Origin: Mycobacterium celatum
GTDB taxonomy: Bacteria; Actinomycetota; Actinomycetes; Mycobacteriales; Mycobacteriaceae
Length of the DNA stretch: 64,000 bases
Direction: 5' to 3'
Assembly: GCF_002101595.1 (NCBI RefSeq)
Contig: NZ_LQOM01000040.1
Span: 1-64,000 of the forward strand
In this document: positions 1 to 8,688 of the stretch, in pieces
Layout of the letters: each line of letters starts with the position of its first letter
How positions within the stretch are numbered: the first letter of the stretch is position 1
Notes under the pieces: model-generated
What the model was told of the DNA's origin: nothing
Databases searched by the model: none
What the model saw: the letters and a program-made list of their open reading frames with translations, nothing else
Translations under genes and position numbers: made by a program

Positions 1-129
1 CAGGCGCAGTGGAATCAGGCGATGGCCGATCTGGTGCGCGCCTATCACGCGATGGCCGGAACCCATGAGACCAACACGGTGTCGATGCTGGCCCGCGACC
101 AAGCCGAAGCCGCCAAATGGGGCGGCTGA
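1..129 (+). CDS. esxH: EsxH (TB10.4) ESX-3 substrate, 3' end only
   Basis: The window opens inside this gene: 42 codons and a TGA remain. The translated end contains the run AYHAMAGTHE and closes with EAAKWGG, which is the C-terminus I know from EsxH/TB10.4. EsxH is a WXG100 protein that pairs with EsxG, is exported by ESX-3 and takes part in iron/zinc acquisition and in blocking host ESCRT. The WXG turn and the esxG partner lie upstream, outside the window. It is followed after 17 bases by espG3, as in the ESX-3 operon. Confidence 0.93.
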   Translation, partial: QAQWNQAMADLVRAYHAMAGTHETNTVSMLARDQAEAAKWGG

Positions 130-146
130 CCGGAGTCGAAGGTTAG

Positions 147-1007
147 ATGGGCAACCAGCCTAACGCCGTCGAGCTGACCGTCGAGCAGGCGTGGTTCATC
201 GCCGAAACCGTTGGCGCGGGCACATTCCCGTGGGTTTTGGCGATCACCACGCCCTACACCGACGCCGGCGAACGGGGCGCATTCGTCGAGCGGCAGGCGA
301 GCGAACTGGCCCGGATGGGTCTGCTGTCCGCCGACGGCGCGGTCAACTCCGCGGTGGCCGACTGGATCCGGGTGGTGTGTTTCCCGGAGCGGTGGTTGGA
401 CCTGCGTTACGTGGGACCCGCCAACGACTCCGGGCCCGGGGAGATGCTGCGCGGCATCATCGCGCGGCGCGGCGACAAAACCGTTGTCGCGCTGCGCAAT
501 GCGCAGCTGGTGACGTTTACGTCGATGGAAATCGACGACGCACGGGCGCTGGTGCCCGTGCTCGGAGTCGGGCTGGCGCACCGACCGCCGGCGCGGTTCG
601 ACGAGTTCAGCATGCCCGCCCGGGTGGGCGCGAGGGCCGACGAGCGGTTGCGTAACGGCACGCCGCTGGCCGAAGTCCTTGAATACCTGGGCATTCCGGA
701 GTCCGCGCGGCCCATGGTGGAGTCGGTGTTCACGGGCCCGCGCAGCTACGTCGAGATCGTCGCCGGTTGCCGCCACGACGGCCGGCACGCCACCACCGAA
801 GTCGGGATGAGCATTGTCGACACCACGGCGGGCCGGGTGCTGGTCAGCCCGTCGCGCGCCTTCGACGGTGAATGGATCTCGACGTTTCGCCCCGGCACAC
901 CGTTCGCGATCGCCATGGCGGTCGAACACCTGACCGCAACCCTGCCCGACGGTCAATGGTTCCCGGGTAAGCGGTTGTCCAGAGACTTCAGCGTCCAATC
1001 GACTTAA
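147..1007 (+). CDS. espG3: EspG3, ESX-3 specific PE/PPE chaperone
   Basis: The protein has 286 residues, close to the EspG family length of about 280-300. It starts MGNQPNAVELTV and has no signal peptide or membrane segment, as expected for a cytosolic chaperone. EspG3 binds the tip of ESX-3 PPE partners (PE5-PPE4 type) and keeps them soluble for export. The call rests on position between esxH and eccD3 and on the family-like opening (VELTVEQAWFIAE). A long antisense reading frame over the gene (45-1247) is a codon-bias shadow. Confidence 0.93.
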   Translation: MGNQPNAVELTVEQAWFIAETVGAGTFPWVLAITTPYTDAGERGAFVERQASELARMGLLSADGAVNSAVADWIRVVCFPERWLDLRYVGPANDSGPGEMLRGIIARRGDKTVVALRNAQLVTFTSMEIDDARALVPVLGVGLAHRPPARFDEFSMPARVGARADERLRNGTPLAEVLEYLGIPESARPMVESVFTGPRSYVEIVAGCRHDGRHATTEVGMSIVDTTAGRVLVSPSRAFDGEWISTFRPGTPFAIAMAVEHLTATLPDGQWFPGKRLSRDFSVQST

Positions 1008-1028
1008 CACAAGAGAGAAAGAGAATCC

Positions 1029-1058
1029 ATGTCCCACCAAATCCCGAGGACCCGCTGA
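1029..1058 (+). other. Nine-codon mini-ORF overlapping the eccD3 start
   Basis: ATG at 1029 opens a reading frame of nine codons (MSHQIPRTR) whose TGA overlaps the eccD3 ATG as TGATG. A purine-rich stretch (GAGAGAAAGAGAA, about 1013-1024) lies upstream and could serve as its ribosome site. A separate GAGGA at 1046-1050 is well spaced for eccD3 itself. It may couple eccD3 translation to the upstream genes, or be chance; no function is known. Confidence 0.3.
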
Positions 1059-2488
1059 TGTCCAGCGCCGTGATGCCGATCGTCCGGGTCGCCATTCTCG
1101 CCGACAGCCGGCTGACCGAGATGGCCCTGCCCGCCGAGCTTCCGCTGCGCGAAATCCTGCCCGCGGTCCAACGTTTGGTGGTTCCCACCGGTCTGGACGG
1201 TGAGGTCGACGCTGTCGACGGAGAGCCGGCCGCGGACACGGCGACACCCGCGCGGCTCAGCCTTGCCCCGATCGGCGGCGCGCCGTTCAGCCTGGATGCC
1301 AGCCTGGACACGGTCGGTGTCGTCGACGGCGACCTGCTCGCGTTGCAGCCGGTGCCGCCCGGCCCGGCCGCGCCGGGCATCGTCGAGGACATCGCCGACG
1401 CTGCGGTGATCTTCTCCGCCTCGCGGCTGAAGCCATGGGGCATCGCGCACGTTCAGCGCGGGGCGCTGGCTGCGGTCATCGGGTTGGTGCTCGCCGCAAC
1501 CGGTTTGGCGGCCGCCCACCGTGCGGTCAGCGGCGCGCCGGCCGGGCTGATCGCGGTCGGCGCGATCGCGGTCCTCACCGCTCTGGCCGGCTTGCTGGCG
1601 CGCTCACCGCGGGCCGGTACGGTCTTGTCCGCGGCGGCGTTGGTGCCGATCGCTGCCGCGTTGACCTTGGCGGTACCGGGCGGTTTCGGGCCGGCGCACG
1701 TGATGCTGGCCGCAGCGGGTGTTGCGGCATGGTCGCTGATCAGCATCATCCTTCCGCGTCGGGAACGCGAACACGCCATCGAATTCTTCACCGCCACAAC
1801 AGTTCTCGGGGTCGGCGTATTACTGGTGGCCGGCGCTGCGTCACTGTGGCAGCTGCCGATGCTCACTCTGGGCTGCTTGCTGATCGTGGTGGCACTGTTC
1901 GTCACCGTCGAGGCCGCCCAACTGTCCGCGCTATGGGCGCGGTTCCCGCTGCCCGTCATCCCGGCGCCCGGCGACCCCACCCCGTCGGCGCCGTCGATGC
2001 GGGTGCTGGAGGATCTGCCGCGCAGGGTTCGGATCAGCGACGCGCACCAGACCGGCTTCATCGCCGGCGCGGTGTTGCTCAGCGTGCTGGGCTCGGTGGC
2101 CATCGCGCTGCGGCCGGAGACACTGGCCGTGTGGGGCTGGTACGTCGTCGCGGCCACCGCGGCTGCGGCCACGCTGCGGGCCCGGGTCTGGGATTCGGCG
2201 GCTTGCAAGGCATGGCTGCTTGCGCAGCCGTACCTGCTGACGGTGGTGCTGCTGGTGCTCTACGCGGCGACTGCGCGTTACGTCGCCGCACTGTGCGCGG
2301 TGCTGGTGCTGGCCGCGCTGGTGCTGGCCTGGGTGGTGGTCGCGCTGAACCCGCCGATCGCCGAACCGGAAAGCTATTCGCTGCCGCTGCGCCGGGTGGT
2401 CGGCTTCGTCGCGTCGGGCATCGACGCGTCGCTTATCCCCGTCATGGCCTACCTGGTCGGGATCTTCAGCTGGGTACTCAATCGATGA
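1058..2488 (+). CDS. eccD3: EccD3, ESX-3 integral membrane channel component
   Basis: This 476-residue protein has an N-terminal soluble domain of about 120 residues (the ubiquitin-like YukD fold of the family) followed by roughly eleven hydrophobic segments to the C-terminus. EccD subunits form the large lipid-filled membrane barrels of the type VII secretion machine with EccB, EccC and EccE. The length fits EccD3 (about 472). ATG at 1058 has GAGGA seven bases upstream. Its stop overlaps the mycP3 start in an ATGA, so the two are translationally coupled. Confidence 0.94.
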   Translation: MSSAVMPIVRVAILADSRLTEMALPAELPLREILPAVQRLVVPTGLDGEVDAVDGEPAADTATPARLSLAPIGGAPFSLDASLDTVGVVDGDLLALQPVPPGPAAPGIVEDIADAAVIFSASRLKPWGIAHVQRGALAAVIGLVLAATGLAAAHRAVSGAPAGLIAVGAIAVLTALAGLLARSPRAGTVLSAAALVPIAAALTLAVPGGFGPAHVMLAAAGVAAWSLISIILPRREREHAIEFFTATTVLGVGVLLVAGAASLWQLPMLTLGCLLIVVALFVTVEAAQLSALWARFPLPVIPAPGDPTPSAPSMRVLEDLPRRVRISDAHQTGFIAGAVLLSVLGSVAIALRPETLAVWGWYVVAATAAAATLRARVWDSAACKAWLLAQPYLLTVVLLVLYAATARYVAALCAVLVLAALVLAWVVVALNPPIAEPESYSLPLRRVVGFVASGIDASLIPVMAYLVGIFSWVLNR

Positions 2489-3870
2489 TTCGTGCCGGAT
2501 TCGCTTGTGTCGCCGCGGTTCTGGTAGCGGCGGTGTGGTGCTGTCCACCAGCCGCGGCGATCAGCCCGCCGGTGGTCGATCCCGGCGCCCAGCCGCCCAA
2601 CGGCGCGCCCGGGCCCGTGCAGCCGATGGAGCAGCGCGGCGAATGCAGCACCGCCGGCGTCATCCCCGGCACCGATCCCGGCGCCGCCACGCCCAACCAA
2701 ACGATGATGGATCTGCCTGCGGCGTGGCGGATTTCGCGCGGCGACGGCCAGTTGGTGGCCGTTCTCGACACCGGGGTCCGGCCGGGGCCACGGTTGCCCA
2801 CCGTCGAACCCGGCGGCGACTACCTGGAATCCAGCGACGGCCTCACCGACTGCGACGGGCACGGCACCCTGGTTGCCGGGATCATCGCCGGCCAGCCCAG
2901 CGATGACGGCTTCGCCGGGGTCGCGCCCGGAGCGCGGCTGCTGTCGTTGCGCACCGCGTCGGCGAAGTTTTCGCCCCGCATGCCGGGCGGCGATCCGACG
3001 TTGGCGCAGGTGACCTTCGACGTCACGGCGCTGGGCCGGGCCATCGTGCACGCCGCCGACCTCGGCGCGCGGGTGATCAACATCTCGGCGGTCAGCTGTC
3101 TGCCCGCGGACCGCAGCGTCGACCAGGCGGCGCTCGGTGCGGCGATCCGGTACGCGGCCGTCGACAAGGACGCGGTGATCGTGGCGGCCGCCGGCAACAG
3201 CGGGCCGACCGGCTCGATGGCCGGCGGCACCGCGTGTGAGTCCAACCCCCTGACCGATTTGAGCCGGCCGGACGATCCGCGCAACTGGGCGGGCGTCACG
3301 TCGGTGTCGATCCCGTCGTGGTGGCAGCCCTATGTGCTCTCGGTGGCTTCGCTGACGCCGGACGGTCAGCCGTCCAAATTCACCATGGCCGGCCCGTGGG
3401 TCGGCATCGCGGCGCCGGGCCAGAACATCGTGTCGGTGAGCAACCGCGACGACGGCGGGCTGGCGAACGGCTTGCCCAATCAGCGCCAGCAATTGATTCC
3501 GTTGAGCGGCACCAGTTATGCGGCCGGGTATGTGTCCGGTGTGGCAGCGCTGGTGCGCAGCAAGTATCCCGAGTTGACGGCCGAGCAGGTGGTGCGCCGC
3601 CTGACCGCAACCGCGCACAACGGGTCCCGGGCGCCGTCCAATGTGGTGGGTGCCGGCAGTGTGGACGCGGTCGCGGCCCTGACCTGGGAGCTGCCTCCGG
3701 CCACCAAATCCGATGCGGCGCCGGCGAAGCCGATCGCCGCACCGCCGGAGCCGGCGCCAAAGAATCACACCCCGCTGATCGTCTCGGGAATCGGAACCGC
3801 GGCGTTCGCACTGGCCGTCGTGGGCGCTGCCGCGATCGCGGCGCGCCGTCGAAAGGAGCTCACCTCGTGA
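2485..3870 (+). CDS. mycP3: MycP3, ESX-3 membrane-anchored subtilisin-like mycosin
   Basis: The protein has 461 residues: a signal peptide (about 1-25), a subtilase domain and a C-terminal membrane anchor (about 430-455) before RRRKELTS. The triad is intact: Asp95 in VLDTG, His126 in DGHGT and Ser344 in GTSYA. Mycosins cap the periplasmic side of the ESX complex and are needed for its stability. A frame open far upstream overlaps eccD3; the ATG at 2485, coupled to the eccD3 stop and directly preceding the signal peptide, is the natural start. Confidence 0.95.
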   Translation: MIRAGFACVAAVLVAAVWCCPPAAAISPPVVDPGAQPPNGAPGPVQPMEQRGECSTAGVIPGTDPGAATPNQTMMDLPAAWRISRGDGQLVAVLDTGVRPGPRLPTVEPGGDYLESSDGLTDCDGHGTLVAGIIAGQPSDDGFAGVAPGARLLSLRTASAKFSPRMPGGDPTLAQVTFDVTALGRAIVHAADLGARVINISAVSCLPADRSVDQAALGAAIRYAAVDKDAVIVAAAGNSGPTGSMAGGTACESNPLTDLSRPDDPRNWAGVTSVSIPSWWQPYVLSVASLTPDGQPSKFTMAGPWVGIAAPGQNIVSVSNRDDGGLANGLPNQRQQLIPLSGTSYAAGYVSGVAALVRSKYPELTAEQVVRRLTATAHNGSRAPSNVVGAGSVDAVAALTWELPPATKSDAAPAKPIAAPPEPAPKNHTPLIVSGIGTAAFALAVVGAAAIAARRRKELTS

Positions 3871-4853
3871 GGCAGTCACTGACCGGGCGGATCAGCCTGG
3901 TGCTGCTGGCGGTCGTGGCCGCAGCCATGGCCTATCCGTGGCATACCCCGCGTGAGCGCTGGGCACTGGGCATCGCGATTGCCGCGGTGCTGCTACTGCT
4001 GGCCTGGTGGCGCGGAATGTTTTTCACCACGATGCTGCGCCACCGGCTGGCGATGCTGCGCCGCAATCACATGCGCGCCCCGGCGGCCCGCCCGGGCATC
4101 GACGTGCGCACGACCGCGTTGCTGCGGATCACCAACCCGCCAGAGGGTGAACCGGACCTGCTGCCGCTGCCGCTGATCGCGCGATACCTGGACCGCTACG
4201 GAATCCGCGCCGACGCGGTCCGCGTCACCAGCCGGGAAACAGAGGACGACAACGGTATGCCGCAGCGGGACACCTGGATTGGGCTGACCCTGTCGGCCGC
4301 CGACAACCTTGTGGCGCTGCAGGCCCGCTCGTCGAGCATTCCGTTGCACAAGACCGCGGCGGTCGCGGTGCGCCGGCTCGCCGACCACCTCCGCGAGATC
4401 GGCTGGGGGGCCGGCCCGGTGGAACCCGACGACGTCCCGACGTTGTTCGCGCGGCCCGCCCGCGAAACCTGGCGCGGCGTCAAGGAAGCAAGCGGCGATT
4501 ACGTTGCGGCATACCGGGTCAACGCCGACGAGACGCTCCTGGACACCCTCGCGGTGATCAGGTCGTATCCGGCTCGCGAAACATGGACCGCGCTGGAAAT
4601 CGCCGGCGCGGCGGGCGACCAGACGCTGGCGGTCGCGTGCGCGTTCCGCACCAATGCCCATCCCGCCGGCGGCGCACCGATATCCGGGCTGACTCCGCAA
4701 TCCGGTAATCACCGTCCCGCGCTGGTGGCATTGGATCCGACGTCGACCGAAAGGCTCGACGGTCACGCCGCCTTGCCCGACGGTCTACTCGGACAGCTGC
4801 GCTGGCCCAGCACCGCGGCACGGCAGTCACGGCCGCGGCATGCGGCCGTCTAG
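3867..4853 (+). CDS. eccE3: EccE3, ESX-3 membrane complex component
   Basis: From the GTG that overlaps the mycP3 stop (GTGA, with GAAAGGAG at 3851-3858) this is 328 residues, near the 331 I recall for EccE3. Two adjacent hydrophobic segments (about residues 8-24 and 31-52) are followed by a soluble domain rich in Arg and Asp. EccE sits at the periphery of the ESX inner-membrane complex. It is the last ESX-3 gene; its TAG overlaps the stop of the convergent hydrolase gene by four bases (CTAG). Confidence 0.92.
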   Translation: MRQSLTGRISLVLLAVVAAAMAYPWHTPRERWALGIAIAAVLLLLAWWRGMFFTTMLRHRLAMLRRNHMRAPAARPGIDVRTTALLRITNPPEGEPDLLPLPLIARYLDRYGIRADAVRVTSRETEDDNGMPQRDTWIGLTLSAADNLVALQARSSSIPLHKTAAVAVRRLADHLREIGWGAGPVEPDDVPTLFARPARETWRGVKEASGDYVAAYRVNADETLLDTLAVIRSYPARETWTALEIAGAAGDQTLAVACAFRTNAHPAGGAPISGLTPQSGNHRPALVALDPTSTERLDGHAALPDGLLGQLRWPSTAARQSRPRHAAV

Positions 4854-6037
4854 CCGAACATGAACCCGTGCAGGAACCCGGTCATCCGGCGCAGGTACTC
4901 CAGCTGGCTGATGTGCATGAGGTGACTGCCCGGGAACCAGTGCAGCGCACAGCGATTCCAATGCTCCCATAGCATTTCAGCTTGCTGTGGCGGTGCGAAC
5001 CGATCACCCAGGCCGGTGATGATCAACCTGCGGTCCATCGGCACCAGCGGCCGGTAGTTCAGCGGGCAGTGGTAGGACAGCGCAGCGGCCAACTCGTCGC
5101 GGTGAATCTCGCTGCTCCGCAGCCCCAGCTCAACGAGCTTGTTGGCCGGGAACCAGTCGTCGAACATCGTAATCGGAGTGACTACAGGGCAATTGGGGAC
5201 GACGGCCTCGAGCCTGTCGTCGACCGAGGCGATCAACGCCGACGTGTAGCCGCCGAGCGAAATCCCCGTGAGCGCGATGCGCTCGACGCCGGTGTGACGC
5301 AAATAGTCCAGCACCGAGCGAAAGTCATACACAGCTTGCGCGCTTGCCTCGGCGAATCCGGTCAGGCCGCGGGAAAAATAGCCGTAGCCGCTGAACGGTG
5401 AATACTTTTCGGCCCTGCGCCCGTGAAACGGCAAGGTGTAGAGCAGAACGTCGTAGCCCGATTCGAAATACCACGGCAAGGAGAAGAACAGCCCATTGAG
5501 CAGGTAGGACGACCCCAGGAAGCCGTGGATGACGCAGAGCGTCGGGCGCGGCCCGTCGTCGTGGCGCCAATGCTGTGCCCGCACGACGTTGTTGCGGCGC
5601 AATGTCCGCCACGGCTGACGCAGCCCCGGGTTGACCGCCTCGAAGCCGCTGGCGAAGGCGATGTTCTCGACGGTGCCGTGCGCGATCCGCTGTGCAACTG
5701 GGTTGGCCGGCTGCGACGACACCCGCGGCGGCGTCGTCGGGGCCGGAAAGGACTTGGCCGGATCGCGATCGGCGGCCAGCTCGGCGTAGAAGCGCAGGTT
5801 GTCCCGCTCGCGGCGGATTTCGCTGCGCCGTAAGGTAGTAGCCAGAACCGGCGGCGTCATCGCCACAGCGAGCATGGTGGCGACGGCGGTACGCATCCCG
5901 AGGTCGCTGACCGCGGACCCCTCGACGATCGCGCGTTGCCGCCACGGCAGCGCCGACAGCTCCGGCAGTCCCTCGGCGCCCGCGTCGGCGCCCGGCACCT
6001 CGGGCAGCGGGATGGGCGGGCCGGCATCGGACGTCAT
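4850..6037 (-). CDS. Alpha/beta hydrolase (Rv0293c-like)
   Basis: This 395-residue protein has the signs of an alpha/beta hydrolase: an oxyanion-type HGFLGSS loop, a nucleophile elbow GISLGGY (Ser near residue 259), an acidic residue in GLGDRFAPP and a late His in GSHLMH. The first 140 residues are an extra region with a weakly hydrophobic stretch (about 48-65) of unknown role. Its position after eccE3 on the opposite strand matches Rv0293c. Its ATG overlaps the stop of the upstream amidohydrolase by four bases, so the two form one unit. The substrate is unknown. Confidence 0.78.
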   Translation of the reverse strand: MTSDAGPPIPLPEVPGADAGAEGLPELSALPWRQRAIVEGSAVSDLGMRTAVATMLAVAMTPPVLATTLRRSEIRRERDNLRFYAELAADRDPAKSFPAPTTPPRVSSQPANPVAQRIAHGTVENIAFASGFEAVNPGLRQPWRTLRRNNVVRAQHWRHDDGPRPTLCVIHGFLGSSYLLNGLFFSLPWYFESGYDVLLYTLPFHGRRAEKYSPFSGYGYFSRGLTGFAEASAQAVYDFRSVLDYLRHTGVERIALTGISLGGYTSALIASVDDRLEAVVPNCPVVTPITMFDDWFPANKLVELGLRSSEIHRDELAAALSYHCPLNYRPLVPMDRRLIITGLGDRFAPPQQAEMLWEHWNRCALHWFPGSHLMHISQLEYLRRMTGFLHGFMFG

Positions 6038-6939
6038 CGTCGAGTGCCCTCTTTGCTGGGGAAGAAAAGCGTAGCCGCATTCTCATAGAACACGGCGCGC
6101 AACCAGTCGTCGTCGATTCCGGGCAATTCGGTGAGCCAACGCATCGCATCGGAGTAGCGGTAGGGAATGTTGGGATAGTCGCTGCCGAACAGGATGCGGT
6201 CCCCAAAGTGTCGCAGCCGGGGCAGCTGAGCGGTCGGGAACGGCATTTGTTCCTCGACGAACGGGGTGAAGGCCATCGTGGTGTCCAGTCGCACGTCGGC
6301 CGCGCGCTCGCAGACGTCGAGAAACTCTGCGTATTCCGGCATTCCCATGTGCGCGACGATCAACCGCAGCCGCGGGTAGCGGCGCAGCAGTCGGCGGATC
6401 GGTTCGGGCCCGGTGTATTCGCCCGGCACCGGACCGGACCCGCAGTGAATGACGACCGGAACGCGGGCGTCCTCGATGAGACCCCAGACTCGGTCGAGCA
6501 GTGGGTCGTTCGGCTGGTAACGACCGACTTGGATGTGTGCCTTGAAGACCCGGGCGCCGTCGCGGATCGCGGCCTCGACGTAGTCGGCGGCGTCTGGCTC
6601 GGGGTAAAACGTCGCGGTGGCAAGGCAATCCGGTGTGGACCGGGCGAACTGGACGGCCCACTGGTTCAGCCAGGCGGCCATCTGCGGCTTGTGGGGGTAG
6701 ACCAGCGCGGTGAAGCCGCGGACCCCGAATCGCCGCAGCATCTCGACCCGCCGGGATTCGTCGGCCCGGTAGGTGATGGGCCAGTGCCGGCCGACCAGCG
6801 GACCCGCGGAGTCGAAGTAGTTCCACACCTTGTCCATCACCGATTTCGGCATGAAATGGGTGTGTACGTCGACAATCCCGGGCAAGCCCAAGGCGGACCA
6901 GATCCGTCGGACACCGGCGGCGTCGTCTTCGTCAGTCAT
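6034..6939 (-). CDS. Amidohydrolase family protein (metal-dependent TIM barrel)
   Basis: The 301-residue protein opens with a metal-binding VHTHF motif, has a central VIHCGSG segment and VAHMG, and near the end LFGSDYPNIPY, the typical order of the amidohydrolase_2 (ACMSD-like) superfamily of hydrolases and decarboxylases. The frame is open to 7008, but the ATG at 6939 has GAGGTGGAG just upstream and removes an atypical N-terminus. It overlaps the next gene by four bases. As I recall, M. tuberculosis has no gene here between Rv0293c and tam, so this looks like an insertion or a loss in that species. Confidence 0.82.
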   Translation of the reverse strand: MTDEDDAAGVRRIWSALGLPGIVDVHTHFMPKSVMDKVWNYFDSAGPLVGRHWPITYRADESRRVEMLRRFGVRGFTALVYPHKPQMAAWLNQWAVQFARSTPDCLATATFYPEPDAADYVEAAIRDGARVFKAHIQVGRYQPNDPLLDRVWGLIEDARVPVVIHCGSGPVPGEYTGPEPIRRLLRRYPRLRLIVAHMGMPEYAEFLDVCERAADVRLDTTMAFTPFVEEQMPFPTAQLPRLRHFGDRILFGSDYPNIPYRYSDAMRWLTELPGIDDDWLRAVFYENAATLFFPSKEGTRR

Positions 6940-7006
6940 CTCCACCTCGACTCGTCTACGTTGTCTATACCAGTCGGCACACGGGCCGTTGATCGGGAGG
7001 ACAGAC

Positions 7007-7777
7007 ATGTGGGATCCGGACGTCTATCTGGCCTTTGCGGATCAGCGCGCCCGCCCCTTCTACGACCTGCTGTCATGGGTGGGCGCCGAGCGTCCGCGCC
7101 GTGTCGTCGACCTGGGCTGCGGGCCGGGCAACCTGACGCTGCAGCTGGCCCGGCGCTGGCCGGACGCGGTGATCGAGGCGCTGGACAACTCGCCGGAGAT
7201 GGTCGCCGCGGCCCGGGAGCGGGGTGTCGACGCCTCCGTCACCGATCTGCGCAGCTGGACGCCGCGGCGCGACACCGACGTGGTGCTCAGCAACGCCGTC
7301 CTGCAGTGGGTGCCCGAGCATCCGGAGCTGATGGTCCGCTGGGCGGGGCAGCTGGCGGCCGGCTCGTGGATCGCCGCCCAGATGCCCGGCAACTTCGAGA
7401 CCCCGTCGCACGCTGCGGTGCGTGCGTTGGCGCGCCGCGAGCCGTACGCAAAGGCGTTGCGGGACGTGCCGTTTCGGGTGGGCGCGGTGGTTCACCCGCC
7501 GGCCTATTACGCCGAGCTGCTGATGGACGCCGGGTGCAGCGTCGACGCCTGGGAAACGACGTATTTGCATCAGCTGCGCGGCGAGCATCCGGTGCTGGAC
7601 TGGATCAGCGGCACCGCGCTGCTGCCGGTGCGTGAGCGGCTCAGCGACGCCGAGTGGGAGCGGTTTCGCGCCGACCTGATCCCGCTGCTCGCCGACGCTT
7701 ATCCGACCCGGCCCGACGGGATCACGTTCTTCCCGTTCCGGCGGGTGTTCGTCGTCGCCCAGGTCGGCGCCCGTTGA
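7007..7777 (+). CDS. tam: Trans-aconitate 2-methyltransferase
   Basis: The 256-residue protein is a class I SAM-dependent methyltransferase: motif I VVDLGCGPGNLT near residues 28-38, then the acidic post-I strand ALDNSPEM and VLSNAVLQWV. The start MWDPDVYLAF and the length match Tam, which methylates trans-aconitate, a spontaneous inhibitor of the TCA cycle. ATG at 7007 follows GGGAGG (6995-7000); an upstream in-frame extension would run over the divergent amidohydrolase. It lies where Rv0294 does in M. tuberculosis. Confidence 0.93.
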   Translation: MWDPDVYLAFADQRARPFYDLLSWVGAERPRRVVDLGCGPGNLTLQLARRWPDAVIEALDNSPEMVAAARERGVDASVTDLRSWTPRRDTDVVLSNAVLQWVPEHPELMVRWAGQLAAGSWIAAQMPGNFETPSHAAVRALARREPYAKALRDVPFRVGAVVHPPAYYAELLMDAGCSVDAWETTYLHQLRGEHPVLDWISGTALLPVRERLSDAEWERFRADLIPLLADAYPTRPDGITFFPFRRVFVVAQVGAR

Positions 7778-7778
7778 G

Positions 7779-7866
7779 TGTGCATCCAGGGCGTCGAGCG
7801 TGAACTCTGGGCGGGAAAAACGATCCGGGCCCGCCCTGGTCGCACCCTCGACGCCGTCAATGCACA
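7779..7866 (+). repeat. Imperfect long palindrome between tam and the sulfotransferase gene
   Basis: Two 37-base arms (7779-7815 and 7830-7866) pair with about ten mismatches around a 14-base centre. The outer ends are TGTGCAT/ATGCACA, the middle GGCGTCGAG/CTCGACGCC, and the inner ends GGGCGGG/CCCGCCC. It starts one base after the tam stop and lies between convergent genes, so it may act as a bidirectional terminator. A related palindrome occurs at 61433-61493, so it is a dispersed element rather than a single terminator. Confidence 0.7.
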
Positions 7867-7884
7867 GTCGATCGACGACAACGT

Positions 7885-8688
7885 CTATTGCGGCAGGCCC
7901 AGTTCCTCGGCCTCGGCGCGGTAGCGGTCCACCCACTCGTCAGAGCGCTGGTCGGCCTGGCGCTCCAGCACCGGCGCGGGCGCCAGGCGCGGATCGAGCC
8001 GGAGCGCTTCGAGCACCGCGGCCACGATCGAGGTCAGGTTGCGCCACAGCACCGGGTAGGCGACGTCGATCGGGTCGATCTGCTCCTCGGCGAACCAGTT
8101 GCGCCAGCCGGTCTCCTGCTCCCGCAGGATCGTGACGATGTGGGCGATCGCGCCGGCGTGGTAGACGGCCCGCGAATCCCGTTCCGGGTCGGGGCGGCCC
8201 CGCCACACCCGGGTCTGTACCGCCCGCCAGAACGACACCGCCTGCGAGACCACGTCCGGCCGATACACGTGCACGAAAACCGGCTCGGTGCCGATGACGT
8301 CGCGGATCGCCGCGCGCAGGCCCTCACCGGTGCGGTCGGGCAGCCCCGCCGCCCGCTCCTGCAGCAGCGACGTCTGGTTCCACATCAGCTTGCCGCCCCA
8401 GACACCGTTGGGTGTGCGGCCCGAGCTGCGGATGTGCTCACGCCAGGCCACCGCGGACGCGGTATCCGGCGTGCCCGGCTCCAGCGGATCGAGCAGCCGC
8501 AGAATCGTGGGGTCCTCGACCCCGGCGAACCATTCCCGCGGCTGCGGGGCCATGCCGGTGCTGGGCAGGTACTGGAAGAACTCCTGCGGCTCGCCGGCAC
8601 ATCCGGTCGCGCGGAGCGACTCCACCAGCAGCGTGCTCCCGCTGCGTTGCGAGGCGAGCACCAGGTACGACGTCGGGACCGAGGACAT
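7885..8688 (-). CDS. Stf0-type sulfotransferase (Rv0295c-like, trehalose 2-sulfotransferase family)
   Basis: The 267-residue protein begins MSSVPTSYLVL and carries the PAPS-binding loop SQRSGSTLL at about residues 11-19, characteristic of the Stf0 family; 267 is the length I recall for Rv0295c. Stf0 transfers sulfate from PAPS to trehalose in the route to sulfolipid-type glycolipids. The frame continues upstream to 8847 but that part is out-of-frame sulfatase sequence. Its ATG shares one base with the sulfatase stop (TAATG), so the two are co-translated. Whether this copy acts on trehalose is inferred from family. Confidence 0.88.
   Translation of the reverse strand: MSSVPTSYLVLASQRSGSTLLVESLRATGCAGEPQEFFQYLPSTGMAPQPREWFAGVEDPTILRLLDPLEPGTPDTASAVAWREHIRSSGRTPNGVWGGKLMWNQTSLLQERAAGLPDRTGEGLRAAIRDVIGTEPVFVHVYRPDVVSQAVSFWRAVQTRVWRGRPDPERDSRAVYHAGAIAHIVTILREQETGWRNWFAEEQIDPIDVAYPVLWRNLTSIVAAVLEALRLDPRLAPAPVLERQADQRSDEWVDRYRAEAEELGLPQ

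Noticed and set aside
45..1247. 400-codon frame on the minus strand over espG3
   Set aside because: It follows the third-position GC bias of the real gene on the other strand, is Arg/His/Gly-rich with no domain, and spans three real genes.
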